DNA from: Symsagittifera roscoffensis
Taxonomy: Eukaryota > Xenacoelomorpha > Acoela > Convolutidae
Direction of reading: 5' to 3'
DNA length: 64,000 bases
Assembly: GCF_963678635.1 (NCBI RefSeq)
Contig: NC_087062.1
Location: 40,976,672 to 41,040,671, forward strand
A program made the translations under genes and the position numbers. Under the pieces are notes generated by a model that was given only the letters and a program-made list of their open reading frames with translations, was not told the origin of the DNA and ran no database searches. This document shows positions 23,362-33,714 of the stretch, in pieces (positions within the stretch are counted from its first letter, which is position 1; each line of letters begins with the position of its first letter).

Positions 23362-24364
23362 AAAAGATTCAATATAAATAGCCATGTTCCGGAATCTGTG
23401 TTTCAAATCAGCTTCAGCCTGTTGCAGAATCCGCGCACAGATCACAAAATACACAGTGTGAACTCGTAATGTAACTTTTGTGCGGTATAGTAGAAAATAC
23501 TTAGCCTCAAAAGGCACAAATTGCTGGCAGCAGTAAATTTTCTTGCGAGTAACCAAGTCAGCGGAACGATTTTCTATATGTCATTCAAAACAAAATCATT
23601 AGTTTCGACTTTATCGACCTACAAAAAGCAATCAGATTCAAGAGTGAAATTTACATACAAAAAGATGGGCAACCATAATTTTTTCTAAAATGATTGAGTT
23701 TGATCAATTATTATCATAACTAGTTTCAGAGGGGTTCTTGCTGTGGAAATATCCTTGCAAAAATTTCAAGCAAAGTAAATTTTAGAGCTTAAAATGTTTC
23801 ATGGGGAAGCTTATTAGCTTCACTTACTCTTTATGCAAGAACGTATCAAACAGAAGTGAAAGAGTGTAAAATTTTTCGACGTCAAACAACGGGTAATTTA
23901 GCGCTGATGGTTGAATTTAACATACAAAAGAACTGTTCTTTTGATTAAAATGGCCGCTCAATTCCATGCATTTTCTTTTATGCAGTTATGTTGACTGTAA
24001 CTTTTGTCTATTCGGTCATGAGCGTCCAAGACCTTTTAATGTCTGCTTTGTCAAATACAACCGTTTTTTGACGCCAGACCATGTTGCTCTTTAAATTTTT
24101 TCTGTTAATGTTCTGCCGGATAAAGAAAAAGTTGACTGATCAGACTCCTGAAGAACTTATTTGAGCTCATAAAATCTAGTATTTTGAATAATTGCATGGA
24201 TGTTTTTACAACAAAAACCTTTCTGAAACAAGTTATGATAAACTAGCATGTGTAAAAATGGCAGCCCTATATCTTGAACAATTGTAGAGAAAACGAGTGA
24301 GAAGAAAGTTTCGTTCAGTTTCTCGTCGTAAATTTGTACGTCCGTGGTGGTTATAAGAAGTTGT

Positions 24365-24900
24365 TGTTCCGACTTTCGATACAAAAGTAACGGAATATTT
24401 GTGCTCGGGGTGGGTTTTTTTTTCTTCAGACAAATTTCGACTTTTTAACTAGCCATTTTTGACGAAATTTTTTTATCATTCAAAAGGTATTGTTGTCTTG
24501 AGCTTAAATTTGAAAAATTATTACACCTGTGATCATTTTTTGTAGTGTTATGGGGGTTTAAAGATTGCCATTTTGGCCAATTTGGGACAATTAACACGCG
24601 ATAAATTTCGCGCTATTAACGCGTAAGCGGAGACTTAATCCGTCTTAGAAATCGTTCCAAATTGGTTAAAAAAAGCTTATTTGCCATAATTGATCTGTTA
24701 CAAGGAGCGAAATTTATCTTTTTGTACTTAATATGGCGTGTGGGGGGATGATTTTCATTAAAAAAATTCAAATTTCAGAAAAAAAAGTTTTCATTTTATT
24801 TTATTACCTTTAATTTTTTTTATAGGTTATTACTGCTCCATAAACATTTAAAGGCATTACTGCTCCATAAACATTAAAGGCATCCGACCCAAATGATAGA
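24365..24900 (+). mobile_element. HINE-like family 1, degraded 3' end
   Basis: It starts TGTTCCGAC with a hairpin changed to ACTTTCGATACAAAAGT, and keeps a mutated internal stem (ACGCGATAAATTTCGCGC). The 3' part carries 'actgctccataaacattaaaggcat' twice and loses the terminal hairpin. It is older than the 25746 copy. Confidence 0.6.
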
Positions 24901-25745
24901 AGGAAAAATGTCAGATATGAATATTTAAAAATCAGAAATCAAATTTTAAAGTTGTGCGAAATTGTAGAAACGTCAAAAGAAAATTATGCCAGTAGAACAA
25001 AAACAAACAAAAATTTCGTTATAACTTGAACATACTAAAATAGGAAAAAGACTTGTCGCGCAAACCCAGTCATGAGAGCGCCTGTTTTTGAAAATACTAC
25101 TCAAACCTATTTGCAATGCAGTAGATAGACTCTTGAAATTTTTCATGCTGTTGAAAAAAAATTCATCAAGGCATCGAGGCAAAAACCCTGGCATTGATTA
25201 AAAAATGCTTAAGAAGCATTTTCATTTCCGATTATCTCAGAACAACCCGAAAACATTGAAGAAATGCGTTTCAAATTGATGGCAAATAAATTATACAGAG
25301 CCCTGAATTTCACTTAAAATTATTTTTTACACGACTCGTCTCACGAAGTTGAAACCTAAAATTAAAAAAGCGGGAGTTACTGGGCTTTATACTTCAGACG
25401 AAAAACTTGTTGTTCCCACTTCGAAGGAATGCGGAACTTTTATGTTTTGGTTTTCTATTCAGTTAATTTTCGATTTTTCAACTAAGCACTTTTGACGGTA
25501 TTCTGAAACCATCTGAAAAGTATTGTTATCTAGATCTAAAAAAGTTAGGATCAAGTTAACATCCTCATCCCAAATAGACCAAGTTAACATCCTCCACCCC
25601 AGCGTTCATTTTAATTTAAATCTATTTAGCGCTGCTTGTAAAATGCTCTATTCTGATTGGCTGAAAGTTCGAACTCAGAACCAAGTTAGCATCCTCCTCC
25701 TTAAATGGATTTAGGGGGAGGATGTTAACTTGGTCCAAAAGTTAT
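24901..25745. other. A+T-rich intronic DNA
   Basis: There is a small family-1-like start fragment near 25410 (TGTTCCCACTTCGAAGG). The phrase 'ccaagttaacatcctc' recurs in direct and inverted form (about 25554, 25579, 25681 and 25718 inverted), which suggests a small foldback sequence. No gene is seen. Confidence 0.4.
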
Positions 25746-26243
25746 TGTTCCGACTTTCGATACGAAAGTAACGGAATATTTGTGCTCGGGGTGGGTTTTT
25801 TTTCTTCAGACAAATTTCGACTTTTTAACTAGCCATTTTTGACGGAATTTTTTATATCATTCGAAAACCATTATTGTCCTGAGCTTAAATTTGAAAAGAC
25901 ATTTCACCTGTGATCATTTTGCGTAAAGTCATTTAAAGATTGCCATTTTGGCCATTTTGACCAATTTGGGACAATTAACGCGCGTAAGCAGAGATTTAAT
26001 CCGTCTTATAAATCGCTCCAAATTGGTTGAACGAAGCTTGTTTGCCATAATTGATTTGTTACAAGGAACGAAATCTATCTTTTTGTACTTTATATGGCGT
26101 GTGGGGGGATGATTTTTATAAAAATTTCAAATTAAAAAAAAAAATTCAATTTATTTTATTTCATTTAATCTATTACTGCTGCTCCATAAACCTTAAAAGG
26201 CAGTCGGAACATTCAGGGCTTCACCCTGATACGAGCAGTCTTG
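25746..26243 (+). mobile_element. HINE-like family 1, best intact single copy (498 bp)
   Basis: It runs from TGTTCCGAC with the perfect hairpin ACTTTCGATACGAAAGT, through 'ttaacgcgcg', to GTCGGAAC, the hairpin TCAGGGCTTCACCCTGA and CAGTCTTG. A single T lies just outside each end, consistent with insertion between two Ts, as described for Helentrons and HINEs. It encodes no protein. It is a good reference copy because it stands alone. The internal GCGCGA stem is partly deleted here. Confidence 0.65.
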
Positions 26244-27316
26244 TTTCAACTATAATCAATTGTGATAAAGTTTTAATGGTTCAAATTTGGGACTGCATTG
26301 ACTACTCTAATTCGAGTCGTAATATTGCGCTAATGTTTTGTTCTATTAAAGCACACGTAAGCGCAAATTAAATCCTCCAATTTGAAATGAAACAAGCAAT
26401 TTGCTATTCTTGAAACACTAAAACACGTAATTTTTTAAGTAAATTACATAGCTTGTGGGGAATAAAGTCAAGAGGTAAAGAGAAAAAATATTCAAATTTT
26501 TTCTTTTTCAAAACATTGTATACTTTACCCTGATATTCGAGCAGTCTGGTTTCATCATTAACTACATTGCTTTCAAATCACTCAGATAAGTACTTGAAAA
26601 CTATGCAAAATTAAGTAATAATGCTAGCAACCGGTTGCAAAAATTTAATTTAAAATATTTTTTGGAAGAAAGCGTAAACAATAAATACATAAAAACTAAA
26701 CATGCATCCATTTAGTTAATGATCAATTTTGCTTATTTTATGAGAGAACATCACGCAGAATCTAATATTTTTCAGAATAACTCAGATTTGCTTACATTTA
26801 GATTACTAGAGGTAGTGCTAAATAGGTATAACTAGTTTTATTGAAAAAAAAAATTTTGTTACGAAAATTTTTTGTAAAAAAAAACAAAATTTTCAAATTT
26901 ATTTTCATTTGTTATTATGGTAACAAAACACACAAAATAGCGGAAATTTCTTACCAATCTTTCGAAATAGGGAGTTTTTTGTAGGATGATCAAACAGGGA
27001 ATGAGTTTTAACCCCAAAAGGAGCTCTCCCTTTTGATTTTTGCGGTGCATATTTTATGCGTTTCCCATGCATTTAAAAAAACATTTGAATGAATTTTTCC
27101 ATTTGCATCTGCATCATTTATATTTCAAAATAGTGAGATGAAAAGAATCAAAACTAAAAGCTTTATTTGATTATTTTGTTAATTTTATGGAGGAAATGAC
27201 AAATGGTGTCCCTACCTTGTTGATGAGTAGTTGATTCAATATTAGATTAACACATTTTTAGAGTTGCAATTCTGCTGTGAGTGATAGAAGTTATAGTTTG
27301 TTTCCATTCTAATGTA
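26244..27316. other. A+T-rich intronic DNA with a family-1 relic
   Basis: At 26380-26545 there are diverged family-1 phrases ('acaagcaatttg', 'cttgtggggaataaa', 'gatattcgagcagtctgg'), a relic like the one at 31110. The rest is A+T-rich with no supported feature. Confidence 0.4.
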
Positions 27317-27649
27317 ATGGTTTTTCTACAAAACAAAAAGAAGCTAAACTATGGACTGGCGATAGACTGGGACGACGCTATTAGACCTGAGATCTGTTTT
27401 CAGGAACCTACACCCGTGCAAAAACGCGTTCTCAAGAGCCTCAAGAGCAAAAACCCGTGCAAATGCACTACACGTCAAAAACGGCTTTATTACAGCATTG
27501 ATCTGAATTCTATGGTTTGCTTGAAAGACGTTTTGTTGATCGAATTTGGACTCAAAAACATGGCAAAGTTTGACAGCACTCAGCTAAAATGGCACCCAAC
27601 AGATTTAATAGAATACTGTGAACAATTAAGATGTAATTTCAAATCCTAG
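27317..27649 (+). CDS. Unrecognised coding exon (up to 110 codons) on the plus strand
   Basis: An ATG at 27317 opens 110 codons that end in a stop at 27647-27649. Composition and codon use look like real protein, unlike the A- and T-rich chance frames around it. It contains WDDAIRPEICFQEPTPVQKR, a cysteine pair CKC, then STQLKWHPTDLIEYCEQLRC. No domain family is recognised. It lies antisense to the kinesin gene inside its largest intron. It could be a terminal exon of a nested gene (an AAAAAG acceptor-like site lies near 27337), a single-exon gene, or a relic of a mobile-element protein. No poly(A) signal was seen just downstream. A 25-codon open stretch follows at about 27692-27769, but its relation is unclear. 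Confidence 0.45.
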   Translation: MVFLQNKKKLNYGLAIDWDDAIRPEICFQEPTPVQKRVLKSLKSKNPCKCTTRQKRLYYSIDLNSMVCLKDVLLIEFGLKNMAKFDSTQLKWHPTDLIEYCEQLRCNFKS

Positions 27650-28415
27650 CTTGTATTTCTTTTTTTTAAAGAATGCGGTTTGTTAAGTTAAGACGATTTA
27701 TTCACAAGGAAAAGATCAACAAACGAGCTGTTCAGCTCTTCTAGGAGAACCGTTGTGGTGCTTCTGATTAAGAATCACATGCAATTTTTTGGCTGGTCTT
27801 TTGGATGATGGGGTAATAATGCCTTACCTTCAGGCAACGAGCACGGATCATATTGGGTCTCAAAAATCCAACCTTTTGATTGAAAGGCGAAGACGTGCAC
27901 CTCCGCTACAACACTGTTCAACACCGCTAATGATGAAACACTTGAATAGGCATGGATTTTGAGCACGGATTAGTGAGTGAAATGTACGGTCGTATTCGCA
28001 TTGTAACTGGTTTTTCACGTTGTGAAAAACCTAGGATGAAAATCATAGTCAAGATCGCAGTTGCATAGATGATCGGCAAGATCAAATTTTTATCTTATTA
28101 AATTTGACAACTACATAACTTTATAATTCAATGGAGTTTCTAAAATTTTATATCCACGTCAGGAGAAAAAACGTTGAGCTCTTCCGGGAAAAGAAACTGA
28201 TGTTTCAAGATACTTTAACGAAAAAGTACCAGAACATGACAGAAACAAAAATATTCTCCTGTTAAGTGATACTTATAGAAGTTGAATAGATTGAATCTAG
28301 AAACAGTTTGTAGGTTGCCAGATTCGATCTATTCTATTTTTATAGGTGTCACTTAACCGGAGAATGTTTTTGTTTCTGCCATGTTTTGGTACTTTTTCGT
28401 TATAGTATCTTGAAT
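27650..28415. other. Intronic stretch with weak coding-like signals
   Basis: On the minus strand, 27966-27834 is open and ends at a consensus GAAG|GTAAGG donor, but no partner acceptor or domain was recognised. A pair of related inverted segments around 28220-28290 and 28300-28400 ('gaaacaaaaatattctcctgttaagtg' type) forms a foldback just before the family-2 element. Confidence 0.4.
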
Positions 28416-28984
28416 TGTTCCGACCAATGAAAATGGGGAGGAACTTTGTATTCGGGTCTGTTTTAGTTTTTTTCTTCTTGTTTTCCACGCAAAATCAGAT
28501 ACCACAAATATTTATAGCATATATCTTATTAAAGCTTTTTCAGTCGTGATTCGGACCACATTAAAAAACTCCCGAACATTTTTTTAGTGTCGAGATAATC
28601 CTGTTTGAATCTTTTGATTTTTGTCTAATTTGGAGCGAATAAAGCGAGCGGTCAGGCATACAGTAGCTTAGCTATGCCTAATTAAAACCTCGAAAACTTA
28701 ACTTGAAAGAAGTAAACTTATTTTTGGAGTTTCTGCCAATAATTTTTTTTTATTTTGAAATTTTTTGAAATTGTTTTTTTTCTAATTAATTTTCTTTAAA
28801 AAATTGTGTTTAATTTGCCTATGCTAGTATTTAATGTCAATACGCCTAACAAATAGTTTTAGATCATAATTTTTCATGGCCTAACGCAGAAAAACTTCAC
28901 TAATTTAAAAAAGGCTGTTTTGTAGTTTTTAGAGACTACGGTCGGAACATTCTGTGCTTCTGGCTCAGTAACCGGCTATCCTTG
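28416..28984 (+). mobile_element. HINE-like family 2 (569 bp)
   Basis: It starts TGTTCCGACC and ends with GGTCGGAACATT, an imperfect hairpin (CTGTGCTTCTGGCTCAG) and terminal CCTTG, with T just outside both ends. The internal marker phrases 'gtattcgggt' and 'agtcgtgattcg' identify the family elsewhere. The layout matches family 1 (5' GTTCCGAC, subterminal GTCGGAAC, hairpin, CTTG) but most of the internal sequence is different. Confidence 0.65.
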
Positions 28985-29466
28985 TTTCTTTTTCGATTTG
29001 AAAGTTTTTTTAGGCAAAATTAGATACCAGTAATAATCATTGGACAGGGTCGAGTGATAAATCAAACTAAAGACCTTTCAGTTGCGATTTGAAAGACATT
29101 AAGCCGATTCGGGCAAGCAAAGCAATTGAGTAACATTTGTTATATATGAAAATTATCTTTTTAGATTGAGAAAACTTGATTTAACTGATTTAGCTGATTT
29201 AGCTCTTCTCTGGCAAAAAAAAAAGAAACAAAAATATTTCAAATTTTTGTGCAAAACATTGAAATTTTTTTCTTGTGTTTCATTAATTAAATTTTTGAAG
29301 ACACTTGGAGCCGCTTTCGCCACTTCAATAAGTTTCTACCCGTTCGTATATTTGAATCATCACACGACGTACAAAAAGACTTTAACTTGGAAAAAAAAAG
29401 TGTTTTTTTTTCTGAGAATGTAGTCGGAACATTCTGTGCTACTAGCACAGCAGCGGGCTATCCTTG
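28985..29466 (+). mobile_element. HINE-like family 2, 5'-truncated tandem copy
   Basis: It directly follows the CTTG end of the previous copy. It keeps the internal 'gggtcgagtgata' marker and the 3' end: GTCGGAAC, the perfect palindrome CTGTGCTACTAGCACAG at 29434-29450, then CAGCGGGCTATCCTTG. The 5' end is missing, as in the family-1 array where extra units also keep only the 3' part. Confidence 0.6.
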
Positions 29467-30149
29467 TTTTTTGTGAGTTTGTTTTTCAAAATGATGATTG
29501 TTGATCAAAGAATGTACTGAAGTAAAGATTTTGGTGGGGTGAGGTGGACACCTTCTCTCTCAGGAGTTCGACTCCTTGACTACCCAAAGGGGCCCCTTTG
29601 GTACTATTTTAGTCATTCATTTTTTGCTGGTCGACCCTAAAATTTGTTCGCAAGTTTGTTCGAGACTAGCACAGCTTGGAAAACCAATTTGGTCCAACTA
29701 AACAAAATTTTCGGCAAAGTCGAAGTCACATTTATTTCTCTGCCTATTGTATTTATTGTCATATGAAACAAAAAAGATGACCATGAATTTAATATTTTTG
29801 AAGAACGTTTTTTTTTTGGTAAGAAATCATGAAACTTTGTGCAGGAAGTTACTTGTCAACGTGGATGACGTTACTCCAGAGCGGAAGCACTGAACGACAC
29901 ACTTAGACATACCGAAGACAAGCGGAATCCAATCTCCCGTGCTGAAAATTTTAATTGACGTATTGGTTAACAACTGCAATCCTTCGCAGTTTTACACTCA
30001 TTGGTATACCTCATTTCTTGATTCACCTAGGTCATATACGTCAATTGATGTCACCTTCAGGAAGTTACATTTGAAGATGAAAGCATTTCTATTCAGAATT
30101 TTGATATATCGTTTCTATGATTCATTTTTTTTCGCATAAATGTTGGAAG
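29467..30149. other. Intronic DNA with a hAT-MITE fragment
   Basis: At 29545-29690 there is a fragment of the 'gggtcgaccctaaa' type MITE, with the palindrome CCAAAGGGGCCCCTTTGG near 29585. The remainder has no supported feature. Confidence 0.45.
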
Positions 30150-30560
30150 TCACCAGCGGATTTAGGGGATGGGGGGGGACGCTTTTTTCTTAGGAATTCA
30201 ACCCCCTGCCGACCCAAAGGGTTTCCCCTTTGTACTATTTTGAGATATCCATTTTTGGTGACGACCCTAAAGTTTTTCTAAGGGCGCCTTTGGCGCCAAT
30301 ATATACTATATTTGAGAGGGGAGCTCGCGCCGAAAAAACGCTTTTTTTTGGTCAAAAAATTCAAAAAAGCCTAAAAACGCGTTGCTGGTCTGTTTGCCTG
30401 CAGCGCAGAAGATTTGGTTGAAATAATGTCATTATAAGGATTTGAGAGAGCTCAGAAAATCAAATTGTTCAACCTAAATGAAGGTCGACAAAAAATTCGA
30501 CGTTTTTTTAAAAATACGCGCTCCTAGAGCTCTAAGAAAGTCCTAGATAGGCGCCTGAAT
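30150..30560. mobile_element. hAT-type MITE, related to those at 40862 and 41347
   Basis: It begins CACCAGCGGATTTAGGGG and contains 'gacccaaagggtttcccctttg', 'aagggcgcctttggcgccaa' and 'ctcgcgccgaaaaaacgc', all shared with the two MITEs at 40.9-41.7 kb. The right end probably lies at 'tagataggcgcctg' (30546-30559), an inverted match to the left end. A clean 8-bp target duplication is not visible. Confidence 0.6.
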
Positions 30561-31109
30561 TAAAACATAGCCAATATAGGGCCGGAAAAATTTGGTTATA
30601 CTTGATGAAATCAATAAAAATCATAAATTTTAGTTATTTTTCCAAGTTTTTTCAAAACAGACTATAGGTCAACAGATTTTGATTACTATTCCAAGTTTTT
30701 TCAAAACAGACTAAAAGTCAAATATCGAATTTAATAGAACAAATTACACCAAATCAATAATCTTTGTGTTTCAGGATTTCTTCCATGCTTGTCATTTTTT
30801 AATAAATTCAAAAACTAAACTAATAAGAAAGTACTCAAAGCGTAATACAGTTATACCGCCTAGATGAAAAAAAATGTGAACTGATTTTTTTTTAAATCAC
30901 GTTTCTTAGCACTTATTGATTCAGAATTCAGAACTGAAGACGAACATAATGTGTCCCACCAATTGCAAGATGATATTGAGCAAGTTCAAGATATCCCAAA
31001 ATCAGACCACCATTCAACTGAAAGAAATGAGTACGAAAAACTTTGTAGGCTTTCGCTGAAAAACAGTAATCGATACAACAAGAATCGACATTCTACAATT
31101 GTCGATTCT
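30561..31109. other. A+T-rich intronic DNA
   Basis: A short direct repeat, 'ttccaagttttttcaaaacagacta', lies at about 30640 and 30692. No gene or element end is recognised. Confidence 0.4.
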
Positions 31110-31579
31110 TGGGTCTATTTTTGCTTGGGCCAGTTTTTTTTAATTCAGTCAAACTTCGGCCTTAAAATTAGGCAATTTTGAAAAAAAAATTGAAACCATC
31201 TGAAAGATACGGAACTCAAATGTAAAAAAAATCATCTGTGCTTATTTTTTTGTAAAATTATAGGGTTTTGAAAATTGCTAATTTGGCCAAATTCGGATAA
31301 ATAAAGCGCGATGTTTTGCATTCTTACAACAAACGTTAACGGCGGGTTCATGTTATCCAAATCGAGCTGAAACAAGCAATTTGGTCTCATTATTAAGATG
31401 TGAGACTGATATCATATGTAAGAAGTTCATATTAGCGTGTGGGGAATAAATTGAAGAAAAAAAAACAAATAAAATCTTTGATTTTTCATTTATTTTGTCT
31501 TTCTTTAACAAAAAAAATAAATCGGCTCTAAGTGCATTTGAAAAATTAAAGGCTTTGCCTTGATATCCAAGCGGTCTTG
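31110..31579 (+). mobile_element. HINE-like family 1, old diverged copy
   Basis: It follows the family-1 order in diverged form: 'ttggccaaattcgg', 'gcgcgatgttttgc', 'tagcgtgtggggaataaa', then 'gatatccaagcggtCTTG'. The hairpins are decayed. Its age contrasts with the near-identical copies at 18-26 kb. Confidence 0.55.
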
Positions 31580-31694
31580 TTTTGTGTTTACTAGTATTTG
31601 TTTGGCATCGTCATCTTTTAAAATAAAAGTTGTTGAAACCGATATCATATGTAAACACTTCTCATATATAAGACTGGTATCATATGTAAATTTC

Positions 31695-32128
31695 TCATAT
31701 CAGGGCGAGGAATTGAATGTTCCGACTGCCTTTCAAGGTTTATAGAGTATCAAAATCCTCTAAGGGTTACGTAATGAACAAAATGATACATTTTGCATGT
31801 AGCAAAGTATTAAATAGACTAAATAGCATGCCTCAACTCAATTTCAAAGTTTTTTTTAACACGGATTAAGTCTCCGCTTACGCATTAAAAGCACAAAATA
31901 TATCCCGCGGTAATTGTCCCAAATTTGCTCAAAATTTTAAAAACGCCATAACTTTGCAAATATTGATCACAGGTGAAAAAATATATATATTTTTAAATTT
32001 GAGCTTAGGACATCAATGACACTAAAAATTCGTCTAAAATGGCTTGTTAAAAAGTTGAAATTTGTCTGGAGAAACAAGAAATCACCCCGAGCTCAAATAT
32101 TCCGTCACTTTCTACGAAAATCGGAACA
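31695..32128 (-). mobile_element. HINE-like family 1, diverged minus-strand copy
   Basis: On the minus strand it runs from TGTTCCGAT and 'cgtagaaagtgacgg' to a 3' end with GTCGGAAC and a remnant hairpin at about 31700-31712. With 31110-31579 it forms an old inverted pair. Confidence 0.55.
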
Positions 32129-33288
32129 AAAACTATACATAATGAATACCCCAGTAATATTTCTTATCGCCCACAATTTTCGACTAATTTTTGTAAAAGA
32201 TGTTTCTATTCGCAAACAAGTGATCATGTCTTTTATGAGCAAAAAAATTTCTTGTTCCGACCACCAATTGGGAGAATGATCTCTGTGCTGAACTTTGCTT
32301 CCACAATAGTTTTACCAACAAAAAGATCAAAAATTTTAAAAACAAAAACATTTAAAAAGTTTTTGTTATATAATTTTTCGCAAAAATTAATTTTCGTTGA
32401 AACCTTGCCCATCAATTGAATATTTTTGTTATTTTTAAAAGCAAGTTCTGCAATCCTTGAGAGCAGCAATTTTTGGTAAAATATCGTGGTTTACAGTGTC
32501 AAAAAATTTTCACAAGTCTAAGAGTTTCGTTTGCTTGCAAATTCTAACGCATCTCTTCATTTAAATAAACTATATTTTCATTTTTGTCACGCCTGCTACT
32601 GAACCCAAACTAGTCATTTTTGAAGACATTTCACTGATTCTTTTTAAATTGAGGGTGAACTAACATTTCATCTTATTAAACTTGTCTGTTAATTTATCTA
32701 ACTCATTGATCGAGCACAAAGGTTGGTTGCATACAAACACAGTCACAAGATCTTTTTCTGTTTGAAAAACGGTCTAAAACGTAGAGTTTATAATCCCTCA
32801 TTAGACCTAGATCTGAGTCAATGAGTCTTTTCAGAAGCAATGGGAATTGTAAGCCGTCTAAATTTATAGCAAAAGCTCAGAAATAGCTTTTCTTGACTGC
32901 AAAAGGTTTCTGCTGTTTTTTTTTCTGAATCGTAATCTCGTTCGAAAAGGCTTCGATATAATATTTATCTCGATGTGACTAAAAACATGGAAAAAACACA
33001 TCTGAAATCAAAATCTCTACTCACTGATAATATGTGGCCACAACAAATAAACGGAAGTTCAGCTTTTCTTGTGATTTTATGCAGGACTACTGATCCTTAA
33101 GCAAAAAACAAACATAATTACAATCAGAGAATATGATTGTCACATTTTATGGTGGATGAAACAATTCGTTGTTTTAATTTTTCATGCTAGTCGAGCGTTA
33201 CTTTAAAACCCACCGACTTTAAAACCCACCGAATTGCGACTGGGATTGACGTTCTTAACATCGGCTATGACTGGGACTGAAAACTAAC
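32129..33288. other. Intronic DNA, no supported gene
   Basis: A+T-rich sequence. The phrase 'accgactttaaaacccacc' is partly repeated around 33205-33235. Nothing else is seen. Confidence 0.4.
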
Positions 33289-33554
33289 GAGCAAGTGTGG
33301 ATTTGACAGTGACTTCAGCCTCACGTCTTTAGGTCTATTCAGGTTCTGCATAGCCACCTCTTCTTCTTCCTCTGGTATTGCAAACTTGTCCCCTGGTGAG
33401 CTTGACCTCCTGTGAGCTTTGACATGGTTGTTCTCGGAAAGGTCTCTGCTTGTGCATTGTACTGAAACGGAGGGTGTTGTTGTTGCTGTTGTCGTTGTGA
33501 TCATTTGTTCCGTTGAGTTGGTGCTACTGGCATCTGCTCTATGTTCCAAATTTT
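33289..33554 (-). CDS. KIF13B-like kinesin, Ser/Thr-rich tail exon
   Basis: An acceptor (GCTATAG) and a CTC|GTTAGT donor bound 266 bp that start with two bases of a split codon and end in phase 0. Both ends fit the chain: upstream 35236 leaves one base, and downstream 17750 starts in phase 0. The peptide has a Thr-rich run, the basic patch AHRRSSSPGD, an acidic run of five glutamates, then NRPKDVRLKSLSNP. It is probably disordered and phosphorylatable. No folded domain is seen. It belongs to the large minus-strand gene on splice-site and phase evidence only. A 15.5-kb intron follows it. Confidence 0.7.
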
Positions 33555-33714
33555 CTATAGCAAAATATTGTGCGAAAATGCATTGTGAAATTTTTAGTAT
33601 ACCTAATCGCTAATTAAAACTCGGAGAAAAATTGCATGTCATACTTTGTACCAGCAGACAAAGATCTGTGGTGTTAATTATCACAAAAAAAGTTTCAGTG
33701 CAGATAATTTCATT

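Larger units (their letters stand above)
21879..24254. repeat. Segmental tandem duplication, unit 2 (2.38 kb)
   Basis: This is the second copy of 18689-21878. It holds fewer of the 272-bp repeats, the longer GT run and an inverted family-1 copy at 22823-23361. Junction sequences with unit 1 are exact at 21878/21879. Confidence 0.85.

Noticed and set aside
20888..23556. Two near-identical 93-96 codon frames on the minus strand
   Set aside because: They are identical only because of the segmental duplication, and they run through the HINE-like element end.
27834..27966. Minus-strand open stretch ending in a GTAAGG donor
   Set aside because: No matching acceptor or domain, and the exons at 33289 and 17750 already join in phase 0.
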